A stretch of DNA of 64,000 nt from Halobacillus andaensis. Lineage in GTDB: Bacteria > Bacillota > Bacilli > Bacillales > Halobacillaceae. Shown here piece by piece: positions 25,275 to 33,911 of the stretch (the first letter of the stretch is position 1; each line of letters opens with the position of its first letter). A program made the position numbers and the translations under genes. Where the stretch lies: the NCBI RefSeq assembly GCF_014636475.1, contig NZ_BMEL01000004.1:124001-188000 (forward strand). Direction: 5' to 3'. The notes under the pieces were generated by a model. That model did not search any database. It was not told the DNA's origin and was given only the letters and a program-made list of their open reading frames with translations.

Positions 25275-26501
25275 ATGGAAACAAAAATAAATGCCCAGCA
25301 AGTGAGAGATCGTGAGGCGGTTATTTCATTAACGCAGCAGCTCGTCAGAATCCCAAGTGTGTACCGGCCGGGTGTTGAAGGTGGTAATGAAGAGAAAGCC
25401 GCTCACTTTGTGGCTGATTACTTAAAAGAAAAAGGCATTGAAGTATTTATAGAAGAAGTCGAACCAGGACGTCCAAACGTAATCGGCATCATCGATTCAG
25501 GAAAACCAGGGAAGACACTGCTGCTTGAAGGACACACTGATGTTGTAACAGAAGGCGATCACAGTGCGTGGCAATACGGACCGTTTGACGCAGAAATCTT
25601 TGACGGCGTCATGTATGGAAGAGGCACCAATGACACGAAAGGAAACTTAGCCTGCATGATCACCGCTGTCGATTCCATTTTACAGGACAACGAGACGTTC
25701 AAAGGCAAGATCATTTTGTGCATTCCGTGTGACGAGGAAGGCATGATGATCGGAATTAAGCACTTTATAAAAAATGGATGGGCTGAAGGTGTCGATGGGG
25801 CGATCATTTGTGAGCCTGAAGAAAACCAGGTGTGCATCAGCCAGCGCGGGGCAATGAGGCTCGAACTCACGACCTATGGAAAAATGGCGCATGGCGCGAT
25901 TTCGTGGAGCGGCATCAATCCTAATTTGCGGATGGCCAAAGTGATCGTAGAATTGGAAAAGCTGGAAATGAAAGAACAGGAACGCTTAGGGAAACACCCA
26001 ACTTTAGGCTGGCCGAGCCTTACGCCAACGATTCTGCGTGCGCCTGTCAAAGGGGATGCGCAAATCAACGTGATTCCTGATCAGTGCATGACGACGCTCG
26101 ATATTCGTACTGTCCCGGGTCAGGATCATGAGGAGCTCAAACAAGAGATCAGAGATATTTTTACTGAATTAGCTAAGGACGATGAGGACTTCAAAGCCGA
26201 TTTTAACGTAATTGAAGACCGGCCATGGACAGAAACGGACCGTGAAGAAGCGATTGTTAAATCTGTGGCAAAAGCGGTCAAACACGTCACTCAAAAAGAT
26301 CCTGTTTATAACGGTGTGCCGGGAGCAACCGACGGTACCTTTCTTCATATCGCAGGGGTGCCGATCGTAACCATAGGAGCGGGAGATCGTGACATTCCCC
26401 ACCAAATCAATGAATACGTAGAAGTGGACGAATTAGCTGTCACGACACAAATCTATAGACAAGCGTGCTTACATTTTTTAAATGAAGAGGATGATACGTA
26501 A
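25275..26501 (+). CDS. M20 family metallohydrolase (ArgE/DapE-type)
   Basis: A 408-residue zinc hydrolase. Metal-site blocks are LLEGHTDVVTEGD, MYGRGTNDTKGNLACMI and CDEEGMMIG, and a dimerisation domain begins near residue 195. Family members cleave N-acyl amino acids, succinyl-diaminopimelate, carnosine-like peptides or carbamoyl groups. Here it probably opens an imported amide before the dehydrogenases act, as inferred from its place. The start follows GAAGGGAGC. Substrate cannot be read from sequence. Confidence 0.83.
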   Translation: METKINAQQVRDREAVISLTQQLVRIPSVYRPGVEGGNEEKAAHFVADYLKEKGIEVFIEEVEPGRPNVIGIIDSGKPGKTLLLEGHTDVVTEGDHSAWQYGPFDAEIFDGVMYGRGTNDTKGNLACMITAVDSILQDNETFKGKIILCIPCDEEGMMIGIKHFIKNGWAEGVDGAIICEPEENQVCISQRGAMRLELTTYGKMAHGAISWSGINPNLRMAKVIVELEKLEMKEQERLGKHPTLGWPSLTPTILRAPVKGDAQINVIPDQCMTTLDIRTVPGQDHEELKQEIRDIFTELAKDDEDFKADFNVIEDRPWTETDREEAIVKSVAKAVKHVTQKDPVYNGVPGATDGTFLHIAGVPIVTIGAGDRDIPHQINEYVEVDELAVTTQIYRQACLHFLNEEDDT

Positions 26502-27571
26502 TGCATAAAATTGCCGTCATTCCTGGAGATGGAATTGGTCCAGAAGTTGTGAATGAAGCCCTTGCCACGTTAGAGCAGCTTGTTGAAAATGATGACTCAT
26601 TATCCGTAGAATGGGAAGTTTTTGACTGGGGCTCTGAGTATTACTTGAAGCATGGGCGGATGATGCCGGAAGACAGCTTAGACCAATTGAAGGCATTTGA
26701 TGCCATATTGTTTGGTGCGATCGGAGACGCGCGAGTTCCTGACGATGTAACAATCTGGGAACTCATCATGCCGATCCGGAAAGAATTTCAGCAGTATATT
26801 AACTATCGACCGGCAAAGCAGCTCGATGGCATTCAATCCCCGCTTCACAGTAAAAAGGAGATCGATTTTGTCATTATCCGCGAAAATGCAGAAGGGGAAT
26901 ATTCGAACATGGGCGGGCACCTTTATAAAAACACCCATCAAGAAGTGGCCGTTCAAAATACAGTTATGACGCGGGAAGGCTGTGAAAAAGTCGGCCGCTA
27001 TGCGTTTGATTTTGCCCGAGAAAATAACTACACATCGGTCACGAGTGCGACGAAATCAAATGCGATTGTCCATACGATGGAGCTATGGGACCGCAGTATG
27101 ACGAACGTTTCACACGACTATTCTGAAATTGCTTTTGATTCAGTTTACATCGATGCGCTGGCTGCTTCGATGGTACAGCAGCCTGAAAAATTCGGTGTTG
27201 TTGTCGCCTCCAATTTATTTGGTGACATTCTATCAGACTTAGGTTCAGCCGTCGTAGGCGGGCTTGGGGTTTCTCCTTCAGCGAACATTAATCCAGAAGG
27301 CAGCTACCCGTCCATGTTTGAACCGGTTCACGGTTCAGCACCGGATATCGTCGGAAAAGGTATTGCGAACCCGATCGCGCAAATTTGGTCGCTGGCCCTT
27401 TTACTCGACCATTTAGGGTACACGAAGCATTCGAACATCATCCTTTCAGCGATAGAAAGCACGGTGCGTGATCAAGTGGTAACGCCCGATCTTGGCGGCA
27501 GCTACTCGACAAAAGAAGTCGGACAGGCAATTCGAGACCGAGCGGCTGCTGCATTTCAGGAGGCGGAATAA
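26501..27571 (+). CDS. Tartrate/D-malate dehydrogenase-like beta-decarboxylating dehydrogenase
   Basis: A 356-residue member of the isocitrate/isopropylmalate dehydrogenase family. It has VIPGDGIGPEVV at the start, LFGAIGDARVPDDVTIWELIMPIRKEFQQYINYRPAK (the TtuC/DmlA-type substrate region rather than LeuB) and the NAD-binding VHGSAPDIVGKG. Likely activity is NAD-dependent oxidation with possible decarboxylation of a 2-hydroxyacid such as D-malate, tartrate or a 2-substituted malate. Its start overlaps the stop of the M20 gene. The actual substrate depends on what the operon degrades. Confidence 0.82.
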   Translation: MHKIAVIPGDGIGPEVVNEALATLEQLVENDDSLSVEWEVFDWGSEYYLKHGRMMPEDSLDQLKAFDAILFGAIGDARVPDDVTIWELIMPIRKEFQQYINYRPAKQLDGIQSPLHSKKEIDFVIIRENAEGEYSNMGGHLYKNTHQEVAVQNTVMTREGCEKVGRYAFDFARENNYTSVTSATKSNAIVHTMELWDRSMTNVSHDYSEIAFDSVYIDALAASMVQQPEKFGVVVASNLFGDILSDLGSAVVGGLGVSPSANINPEGSYPSMFEPVHGSAPDIVGKGIANPIAQIWSLALLLDHLGYTKHSNIILSAIESTVRDQVVTPDLGGSYSTKEVGQAIRDRAAAAFQEAE

Positions 27572-28317
27572 TGGACGTCAAACAAAAAACGATTATTGTC
27601 ACAGGGGCAAACGGGGGGATGGGGCTTGCGGTCGTTCATCAATTACTGAATGAAGGAGCACAAGTCGTTGGCTGTGACTTAAATCGTGATCAACTAGACA
27701 GCATTCAGCATCATCAACTATCCATTTATGAAGGCAACTTACTTGATGAAGATTTTGTCCGGAGAGTGTTTCAGGAAACGAATGATCGCTGCGGCAAAAT
27801 TGATGGTCTTGTCAACGCCGCAGGCATAGCGCAGCAGGCGGAGCCGATTGAAAATGTGTCCGTAGAAACGTGGGAGAACTTAATGGATATTAATATGAAG
27901 CTATTATTTTTAACGTGTAGAGAAGCGGCTAAATATATGAAAGCGAAGCAAAGGGGTTCGATCGTCAACGTCGCTTCCATCTCTGCGGTACGCCCGCGTC
28001 CCGGACTGCAAGCCTACGTAGCTTCAAAAGGCGGAGCCGAAAGCTTTTCAAGAGCGCTCGCCATCGAATTGGCCGAGAATAATGTTCGAGTAAACACGGT
28101 TCATCCGGGTCCGTGTGATACGACTATGCTCGAGAAGTTTGCCGCAGAAGGTGTAGATATTGAGAAAGCAAAGGATGAAACGTTTAAGAAAAGTGTCCCT
28201 TTAGGAAAACTTTTAACTCCAGAAAACATCGCATCATCAATCATTTTCCTATTATCGGATCAAGCGGATATGGTCACTGGTGCCGCCCTGAACGTAGACG
28301 GCGGAAGAGGCATTTAG
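27571..28317 (+). CDS. Short-chain dehydrogenase/reductase
   Basis: A 248-residue classical SDR: cofactor motif TGANGGMGLAV, NAAG, catalytic Ser in VNVASISAV and YVASKGG (Tyr and Lys), with a C-terminal GAALNVDGGRG. It oxidises or reduces a hydroxyl/keto group with NAD(P). It starts on the previous stop codon (TAATGG), after AGGAGGCGG. Specific substrate unknown; in context it acts in the same catabolic route. Confidence 0.85.
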   Translation: MDVKQKTIIVTGANGGMGLAVVHQLLNEGAQVVGCDLNRDQLDSIQHHQLSIYEGNLLDEDFVRRVFQETNDRCGKIDGLVNAAGIAQQAEPIENVSVETWENLMDINMKLLFLTCREAAKYMKAKQRGSIVNVASISAVRPRPGLQAYVASKGGAESFSRALAIELAENNVRVNTVHPGPCDTTMLEKFAAEGVDIEKAKDETFKKSVPLGKLLTPENIASSIIFLLSDQADMVTGAALNVDGGRGI

Positions 28318-28335
28318 AGGCAGGGAGGGAAACAT

Positions 28336-29778
28336 ATGGACGAGCTGTTTATGTACATCGATGGGGAATGGCAAGAGAGTCATTCAGGTGAACGTTTAGA
28401 CTACGTCAATCCAGCGAATCAACAAGTGATCGGCACCATTCCAAGAGGGAAAGCGGAAGATGTCAATCGAGCAGTTTCAGCCGCTAAAGCTTCTTTTAAA
28501 GCGGACGAATGGAGAAAAATTAAACCTCATGAAAGAGGATATATTTTATCAGAAATGGCACACAAGATAAGAAAAAATAAAGAGGAGTTGGCTCGCCTCG
28601 AAACGATGGACGTAGGTAAGCCGTTGTCTCAAGCACATGCGGATGTAGAGGCAGCGGCCCGTTATTTTGAATTTTACGCGGGAGCAGCCGACAAGTTGAT
28701 GGGCGAAACGATTCCTATCGAAGACGGCGTGATCGATTTCACCGTCAGAGAACCAATCGGGGTCACCGCCCATATTATCCCGTGGAACTACCCGATTCAA
28801 ATTACATCAAGAAGTACAGCCGCCGCAATTGCCACAGGCAACACGGTCGTCGTTAAAACCGCTGAACAAACCTCATTAACCGCAATGAAACTCGCAGAGT
28901 ATTTTCACGAAACAGCCTTGCCAAAAGGTGTGTTTAATGTAGTCACAGGCCTCGGTCAGGAAGCCGGCGCTCGACTCGCCAATCACCCGGACGTCAACCA
29001 CATTACATTTACCGGCTCTGTGCCCACAGGAATTAAAATAATGAAAGCAGCAGCGGATCACGTCGTTCCCGTCACACTGGAGCTGGGAGGTAAATCTCCC
29101 AATCTCGTTTTCTCTGATTGTGATGAGCAGAAAGCCTTAAATGGTGTCATACGAGCCATTATTCAAAACGCCGGCCAAACGTGCTCAGCTGGTTCGAGAC
29201 TATTAATTGAAGATTCCTACAAAAAAAGATTTCTCTCCTTATTAAAAGCTAGATTTGAGGAACTCACGGTCGGATCAGGTGAAAAAGATTCTGATATCGG
29301 CCCTATCCTGTCTAAAGAGCAATATGAGAAGATCGTTTCATACATTGAGCAAGGTAGAGAACAAGGTGAAATTATTACGGGAGGCGAACGCGTGCAAGTC
29401 AAAGGTTGTGAAGAAGGCTACTATCTGCAGCCGACCATCATCGATCAGCTGCCCCACGACAGCACGGTCGCTCAAGAAGAAATCTTCGGCCCCGTGTTAG
29501 CTGTCTTCTCTTTTCAAACGGAAAAAGAAGCATTGCAGTTAGCCAACGGAACTGACTATGGGTTAGTGACCGGCATATGGACATCAGACATCGGCAAAGC
29601 CCACCGTCTCGCTGATGAAATTCGATCGGGCCAAGTTTTTGTAAATAACTATGGAGCTGGAGGCGGCATACAAATGCCATTTGGCGGTTATAAACGAAGT
29701 GGATTCGGCAGGGAGAAAGGGTTTGTGGCATTGAAGAACTATACCCAGCTGAAAAATGTAGCGATTAAGTATCGATGA
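28336..29778 (+). CDS. NAD(P)-dependent aldehyde dehydrogenase
   Basis: A 480-residue ALDH. Catalytic Glu lies in TLELGGKSPN (about residue 250), Cys in QNAGQTCSAGSR (about 285), with the NAD motif FTGSVPTG. The sequence resembles betaine-aldehyde/gamma-aminobutyraldehyde-type ALDHs. It oxidises an aldehyde intermediate to the acid at the end of this operon. The start follows GGGAGGG. A lone GTACC repeat and a weak terminator lie just downstream. Confidence 0.88.
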   Translation: MDELFMYIDGEWQESHSGERLDYVNPANQQVIGTIPRGKAEDVNRAVSAAKASFKADEWRKIKPHERGYILSEMAHKIRKNKEELARLETMDVGKPLSQAHADVEAAARYFEFYAGAADKLMGETIPIEDGVIDFTVREPIGVTAHIIPWNYPIQITSRSTAAAIATGNTVVVKTAEQTSLTAMKLAEYFHETALPKGVFNVVTGLGQEAGARLANHPDVNHITFTGSVPTGIKIMKAAADHVVPVTLELGGKSPNLVFSDCDEQKALNGVIRAIIQNAGQTCSAGSRLLIEDSYKKRFLSLLKARFEELTVGSGEKDSDIGPILSKEQYEKIVSYIEQGREQGEIITGGERVQVKGCEEGYYLQPTIIDQLPHDSTVAQEEIFGPVLAVFSFQTEKEALQLANGTDYGLVTGIWTSDIGKAHRLADEIRSGQVFVNNYGAGGGIQMPFGGYKRSGFGREKGFVALKNYTQLKNVAIKYR

Positions 29779-29787
29779 AGTCGAAGC

Positions 29788-29800
29788 GGTACCTGGTACC
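29788..29800. repeat. GTACCWGGTAC locus E (single copy)
   Basis: A single GGTACCTGGTACC ten bases after the aldehyde dehydrogenase stop codon, in front of a weak terminator. Confidence 0.8.
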
Positions 29801-29821
29801 CAGAGAAAAAAGAAAAATAAC

Positions 29822-29843
29822 TCGGCGTCCCGGCCGATTTTGT
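29822..29843 (+). terminator. Weak rho-independent terminator
   Basis: TCGGC and GCCGA form a short GC-rich stem around a 6-nt loop, followed by TTTTG. It would separate the symporter operon from the activator gene. Confidence 0.5.
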
Positions 29844-29869
29844 ATTTAGTCATTTTTTTACAGATTACT

Positions 29870-29899
29870 TTGACACTTTATACAGCTGTCTAATAATGG
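29870..29899 (+). promoter_or_regulatory. Candidate sigma-A promoter of the activator gene
   Basis: TTGACA (29870-29875) is a perfect -35. TAATAA at 29891 (15-bp spacer) or TAATGG at 29894 (18-bp spacer) could act as -10. It lies about 30 bp before the sigma-54 activator start codon. Confidence 0.5.
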
Positions 29900-29926
29900 A
29901 AGTACGAACGGAGTAGGAGGCGAAAT

Positions 29927-31366
29927 ATGAAACAATCGCTAGAGCCAAATGAACAAGAAGTTAAGCATTCTTTACCCCAGAACCTGCATTTACTTGATTC
30001 TATCATTCAGTCCAGTTACGACGGAATTTTTGTAGCGGATGCTTCAGGAATCGGTTGGACAATGAATGATGCGTATACTCGAATAACAGGCGTCCCTAAA
30101 CATAAACTTCTGCACCGTAATCTAAAAGAGGCGATCGAGGAGGGGATTATCTCTGATTCGGTGACTTATAAAGTTTTGGAAGAAGAGAAAGCGGTTACAA
30201 TTGTGCAGAATGTAAATGGAGTCGAAGTGCTGGCGACGGGGAGCCCTGTAAAAGGGGAGGATGGGAAAATCTCGCATGTGGTCACGAATATTAGGAATCT
30301 GCGAGATTTGAATTATTTAAAGTTCGAGCTCCACTCGTCTGAAGAAACGATGGAATGGGCAGTGAAGGAAACGAAGCTGCCGTTACGGCAGGAGTCGAAC
30401 CTCCCTCCTAAAGGGGTGGCTGCTAAAAGTAAAAAGATGAGGGAAGCTTTTAGAGTAGCTGAGAAGGTGGCGAAGGTGAATTCGACCGTTCTTCTCACAG
30501 GAGAGACGGGTGTGGGTAAAGAGATTATCGCTAACTTCATTCATCAACACAGTCCGCATTCGACCCGCGAATTTATTAAAGTCAACTGTGGCGCCATTCC
30601 TTCTACATTATTGGAAGCTGAATTATTTGGTTATGAAAAAGGTTCGTTTACTGGAGCGGTGGCGAACGGAAAGGTAGGGCTTTTTGAAAAAGCCAACGGA
30701 GGGACGATTCTATTAGATGAAATTGGGGAGATTCCTCAAGAATTTCAAGTGAAGCTGCTTCGTGTGCTTCAAGAGAAAGAGATTCGAAGGGTCGGAGGCA
30801 CCCAGCAAATTCCGCTGCAACTCCGCGTGATCGCTGCCACCAATCAAAATTTAAAGCAGCTCGTGGATAAAGGGAAATTTCGCGAGGATTTGTATTATCG
30901 TTTAAACGTGATCCCCATATCGATTGCTCCATTGCGAGAGCGTCGAGAGGATATTACGCCAATTGCATTTTTTTATCTACGCCAATTAAATGAAACTTAT
31001 CACTTCAACAAAACACTGCATCCTGACACGCTGCCAATTTTGGAACAGTATGATTGGCCAGGGAACATTAGGGAGCTGGAAAATGTGCTGGAACGGGCCG
31101 CCGTGATTTCGGAGCATGAAGAGATCCAGCCTGCTGACTTATCGATTACGACTCAGGAAGAAGAGTCTTCCAAATGGAAGCAGCGAAACTTAAAACAAAA
31201 AGTCATTCGTTATGAAATGGCACTCATTAAAGAAGCCTTAGCAGAACATAAAACGACTAGAAAAGCAGCTGAAGTGCTCGGGATCAGCCAATCTTCTCTA
31301 GTGAAAAAGTTGAACAAGTATCCAATAAATGAACAGGAATACGTCCATGAAGAGGGGCATCTATAG
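29927..31366 (+). CDS. Sigma-54-dependent transcriptional activator (PAS-AAA-Fis)
   Basis: A 479-residue enhancer-binding protein. A PAS-like sensor domain occupies about residues 20-130 (SIIQSSYDGIFVADASG). The AAA domain at about 165-395 has Walker A GETGVGKE, the sigma-54 contact loop GSFTGA (Ser in place of the usual Ala) and Walker B GGTILLDEIGEI. A C-terminal Fis-type helix-turn-helix (TRKAAEVLGISQSSLVKKLNKY) completes it. It should activate RNA polymerase-sigma-54 at the -24/-12 promoter 112 bp downstream (31478), so it most likely controls the acyl-CoA operon. The inducer is probably a small organic acid or its CoA ester sensed by the PAS domain. Confidence 0.93.
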   Translation: MKQSLEPNEQEVKHSLPQNLHLLDSIIQSSYDGIFVADASGIGWTMNDAYTRITGVPKHKLLHRNLKEAIEEGIISDSVTYKVLEEEKAVTIVQNVNGVEVLATGSPVKGEDGKISHVVTNIRNLRDLNYLKFELHSSEETMEWAVKETKLPLRQESNLPPKGVAAKSKKMREAFRVAEKVAKVNSTVLLTGETGVGKEIIANFIHQHSPHSTREFIKVNCGAIPSTLLEAELFGYEKGSFTGAVANGKVGLFEKANGGTILLDEIGEIPQEFQVKLLRVLQEKEIRRVGGTQQIPLQLRVIAATNQNLKQLVDKGKFREDLYYRLNVIPISIAPLRERREDITPIAFFYLRQLNETYHFNKTLHPDTLPILEQYDWPGNIRELENVLERAAVISEHEEIQPADLSITTQEEESSKWKQRNLKQKVIRYEMALIKEALAEHKTTRKAAEVLGISQSSLVKKLNKYPINEQEYVHEEGHL

Positions 31367-31379
31367 GCCTCTCTTTTTT
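31349..31379 (+). terminator. Terminator after the activator gene
   Basis: AGAGG...CCTCT with a loop of about 14 nt overlaps the stop codon region and is followed by TTTTTT. It insulates the sigma-54-driven operon. Confidence 0.6.
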
Positions 31380-31415
31380 GATTCGTTCATTCCTTTGTTG
31401 ATTCTTTTTTGAATC
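31380..31415. promoter_or_regulatory. Candidate upstream activating sequences
   Basis: GATTCTTTTTTGAATC (31400-31415) is a perfect inverted repeat with GATTC/GAATC arms. A further GATTC at 31380 lies 20 bp upstream. They are 63-98 bp upstream of the -24 element, a usual position for enhancer-binding-protein sites. Assignment to the adjacent activator is inference. Confidence 0.5.
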
Positions 31416-31477
31416 GCATGAGTAGACTCCCTTTTACATAAATACTGAATTTTCACAATTATTCAAAATAAAAAAGT

Positions 31478-31493
31478 TGGCACAATTCTTGCT
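31478..31493 (+). promoter_or_regulatory. Sigma-54 (SigL) promoter, -24/-12
   Basis: TGGCAC (31478-31483), five bases, then TTGCT (31489-31493) match the sigma-54 consensus TGGCAC-N5-TTGCW at every fixed position. It sits 47 bp before the acyl-CoA ligase start and directly downstream of a sigma-54 activator gene. Confidence 0.93.
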
Positions 31494-31539
31494 TGTATAA
31501 GAGTGAAGGTATTTTTAAAAAAGGGGGAGGATTGTCCTC

Positions 31540-33123
31540 ATGAAAAAAGAACGGATTCATGATCGGGAAGTTTACGCATATGATACGCGCCCTGCTAGCG
31601 TGTGGGAACTTTTTGAGCAAACAGTACACAATCATCCGTCAAGAGAAGCGGTTGTCTATGAGGGCAAACGCATCACGTATGAAGAATTGATGAAGCAAGT
31701 GAAAAAAATAAGTGCTTATTTGCGTTATGAATGTTCGTTAGAAAAGGGAGATCGACTGGCTTTACTCGTCGGAAACCGGGCTGAATTTATTCAAATGTTT
31801 CTCGCGTGTACAAGCTTAGGCATCATTGTTGTACCTTTGAATTTACGTTCATCTGTTCAAGAGTTAATCAACATGATGGACCAGGCTGAAGCCCGAGTGC
31901 TTTTCGTTGAAGAAGGATTTGATGAGGTCGTTAAGAAGTGGAAAGAAAAACACCCTGAATCTTTAGTGATTGGGACGAAAGATGTGGATAAGGGATTATT
32001 GTATGACCAATTTGAATCTTTGCTGCATCACGCTTTTCCTGAAGCTGATTACCCCAATCTGCAAGAGGAAGATCCTCTTTATATTATGTACACATCTGGT
32101 ACGACTGGACTTCCGAAAGGAGCGATTGGAAGTCATGTGAACATCATCCATAGTGCGCTTCATTATAAAGAGGTGTTTCAAGCGAAGGAACCCGTGCGAA
32201 CGTTAATCGCTGTGCCGTTGTTTCACGTCACGGGCTTAATTGGGCAATTATTTTATATGCTGCTCGTCGGTGGAACGAACGTTTTAATGAAACGTTATCA
32301 GACAGGGAAATTCATTGAACTGATAGAAAAGGAAGAGATCACGTTTTTATTTAATGTCCCAACGATTTACATTATGATGTTGAGCCATCATACATTTAAG
32401 CCTGAAAATATGCGTTCCCTGGATATTGCTGCCTTCGGAGGGGCGCCAATGTCACAGGAAACCATAGAGTCTTTAATGAAAGCGCTTCCTTTTATTCGTC
32501 TTCACAATGCTTATGGTGCTACGGAAACATCTTCTCCAGCTACCATCACTCCTAAAATTGAAGGGTTTTCTCGAATTGCTTCGATCGGACAGCCCGTTCC
32601 TGCAGGAGAGATTAAAGTAGTGGATGAGGATGGCATGGAAGTGCAGCCGGGAGAAGTCGGGGAGTTATTCATTAGAGGGCCGATGATCGTGCCTGGATAT
32701 TGGAAGAACGATGAAGCGAATTTAAGTTCTTTTGTAGACGGGTATTGGAAATCTGGAGATATGGCGATGGTAGACGAAGAAAATTTCGTCTATTTAATGG
32801 ATCGTAAGAAGAACATTATTAATCGAGGCGGAGAAAAAGTGTTTTCTGCTGAAGTGGAGAATGTGTTATATGGTCATAAGGATGTGTTAGAAGCAGCGAT
32901 TGTCGGGGTTCCTGACGAAATTTTTGGAGAAGAAGTGAAAGCTTTTATCGTGCCAAAAGAAGGGAGCAGCCCGACAGAGGATGACATCCAGCAGTTTATG
33001 AAAGAGCGGGTCGCCGATTATAAAGTACCGAAACAAGTGGTTTTCATTGACCATCTCCCACGAAATCCTGGAGGAAAAATACTAAAACAGCGTCTAGCTG
33101 ATGTACAAAACAATCATTCATGA
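31540..33123 (+). CDS. Acyl-CoA synthetase (AMP-forming)
   Basis: A 527-residue ANL-superfamily ligase. The P-loop is YIMYTSGTTGLPKGAIGSH (around residue 185). It also has NAYGATETSSPATI, YWKSGDMAMVDEENFVYLMDRKKNIINRGGEKVF and the catalytic lysine in NPGGKILKQ. It activates a carboxylic acid as the CoA thioester. First gene of the sigma-54 operon, which also encodes a short-chain acid permease, an SDR, a kinase and an ACAD10/11-like enzyme. In that setting it corresponds to LvaE of the levulinate pathway, though ligases of this type act on many acids. Confidence 0.88.
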   Translation: MKKERIHDREVYAYDTRPASVWELFEQTVHNHPSREAVVYEGKRITYEELMKQVKKISAYLRYECSLEKGDRLALLVGNRAEFIQMFLACTSLGIIVVPLNLRSSVQELINMMDQAEARVLFVEEGFDEVVKKWKEKHPESLVIGTKDVDKGLLYDQFESLLHHAFPEADYPNLQEEDPLYIMYTSGTTGLPKGAIGSHVNIIHSALHYKEVFQAKEPVRTLIAVPLFHVTGLIGQLFYMLLVGGTNVLMKRYQTGKFIELIEKEEITFLFNVPTIYIMMLSHHTFKPENMRSLDIAAFGGAPMSQETIESLMKALPFIRLHNAYGATETSSPATITPKIEGFSRIASIGQPVPAGEIKVVDEDGMEVQPGEVGELFIRGPMIVPGYWKNDEANLSSFVDGYWKSGDMAMVDEENFVYLMDRKKNIINRGGEKVFSAEVENVLYGHKDVLEAAIVGVPDEIFGEEVKAFIVPKEGSSPTEDDIQQFMKERVADYKVPKQVVFIDHLPRNPGGKILKQRLADVQNNHS

Positions 33124-33140
33124 AAGGCAGGGGATGAAAG

Positions 33141-33896
33141 ATGTTTCAACTAGAAGGAAAAGTTGCGATGATTACGGGAGGAAGTAAAGGAATTGGATTA
33201 GGAATGGCCCATTGTCTCGGTCGAATGGGGGCGAAGTTGGCCATCTCCAGCCGCGGGTTGGACGACTTGGAGCATGCGAAAAAAGAGTTATCCAATGAAG
33301 GATATGATGTGATGGCTACATCTGTGGATGTCACGAATAAAGAGAGTGTGAACGCATGGGTCGATGAAGTGATTGGGCACTTTGGCGAAGTCCACATCCT
33401 CGTGAACAACGCTGGCACGAATATTCGAAAACCATTGATAGAAGTGGAAGAAGAGGACTGGGATCGTGTCCTCGATACGAATCTAAAAGGCGTCTTTCTC
33501 GTGGGTCAAGCGGTCGCAAAACAATTAATTAATCAGGGGAAAGGCGGGCGCATCATTAACATTTCATCTATTTTTGGAGGTGTAGGAAGCAGCTTTCAAA
33601 CGAGTTACGCGTCAAGTAAAGGAGGCATTAATCAACTAACGAAAGTATGGGCGCATGAATTGGCGGATAAAAACATCAACGTCAACGCCCTTGCACCTGG
33701 GTACATAAAAACCCCGATGACAGCCGGGTGGCTCGATGACAAAGAACGCTACAACCAAATTATTAATCAAACGATGGTCAAACGAGTGGGTGAATTACAA
33801 GATTTAGAAGGCCCTCTCCTCTTGCTTGCCTCAGATGCATCGAATTATATGACAGGCCAAACGATTTATGTTGACGGAGGATGGACTGCACAATAA
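33141..33896 (+). CDS. SDR oxidoreductase, 3-oxoacyl-reductase/gluconate-dehydrogenase type
   Basis: A 251-residue classical SDR with TGGSKGIGLGMA, VNNAGTNIRKP, NISSIFGG (Ser), YASSKGG (Tyr/Lys) and a GQTIYVDGGW end. By operon context it could interconvert a 4-keto and 4-hydroxy acyl-CoA, the LvaD step, but sequence alone fits gluconate 5-dehydrogenase or FabG-like enzymes too. RBS AGGGGATGA. It lies 17 bp after the ligase. Confidence 0.82.
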   Translation: MFQLEGKVAMITGGSKGIGLGMAHCLGRMGAKLAISSRGLDDLEHAKKELSNEGYDVMATSVDVTNKESVNAWVDEVIGHFGEVHILVNNAGTNIRKPLIEVEEEDWDRVLDTNLKGVFLVGQAVAKQLINQGKGGRIINISSIFGGVGSSFQTSYASSKGGINQLTKVWAHELADKNINVNALAPGYIKTPMTAGWLDDKERYNQIINQTMVKRVGELQDLEGPLLLLASDASNYMTGQTIYVDGGWTAQ

Positions 33897-33911
33897 AAAG
33901 GGGGATAAGGA

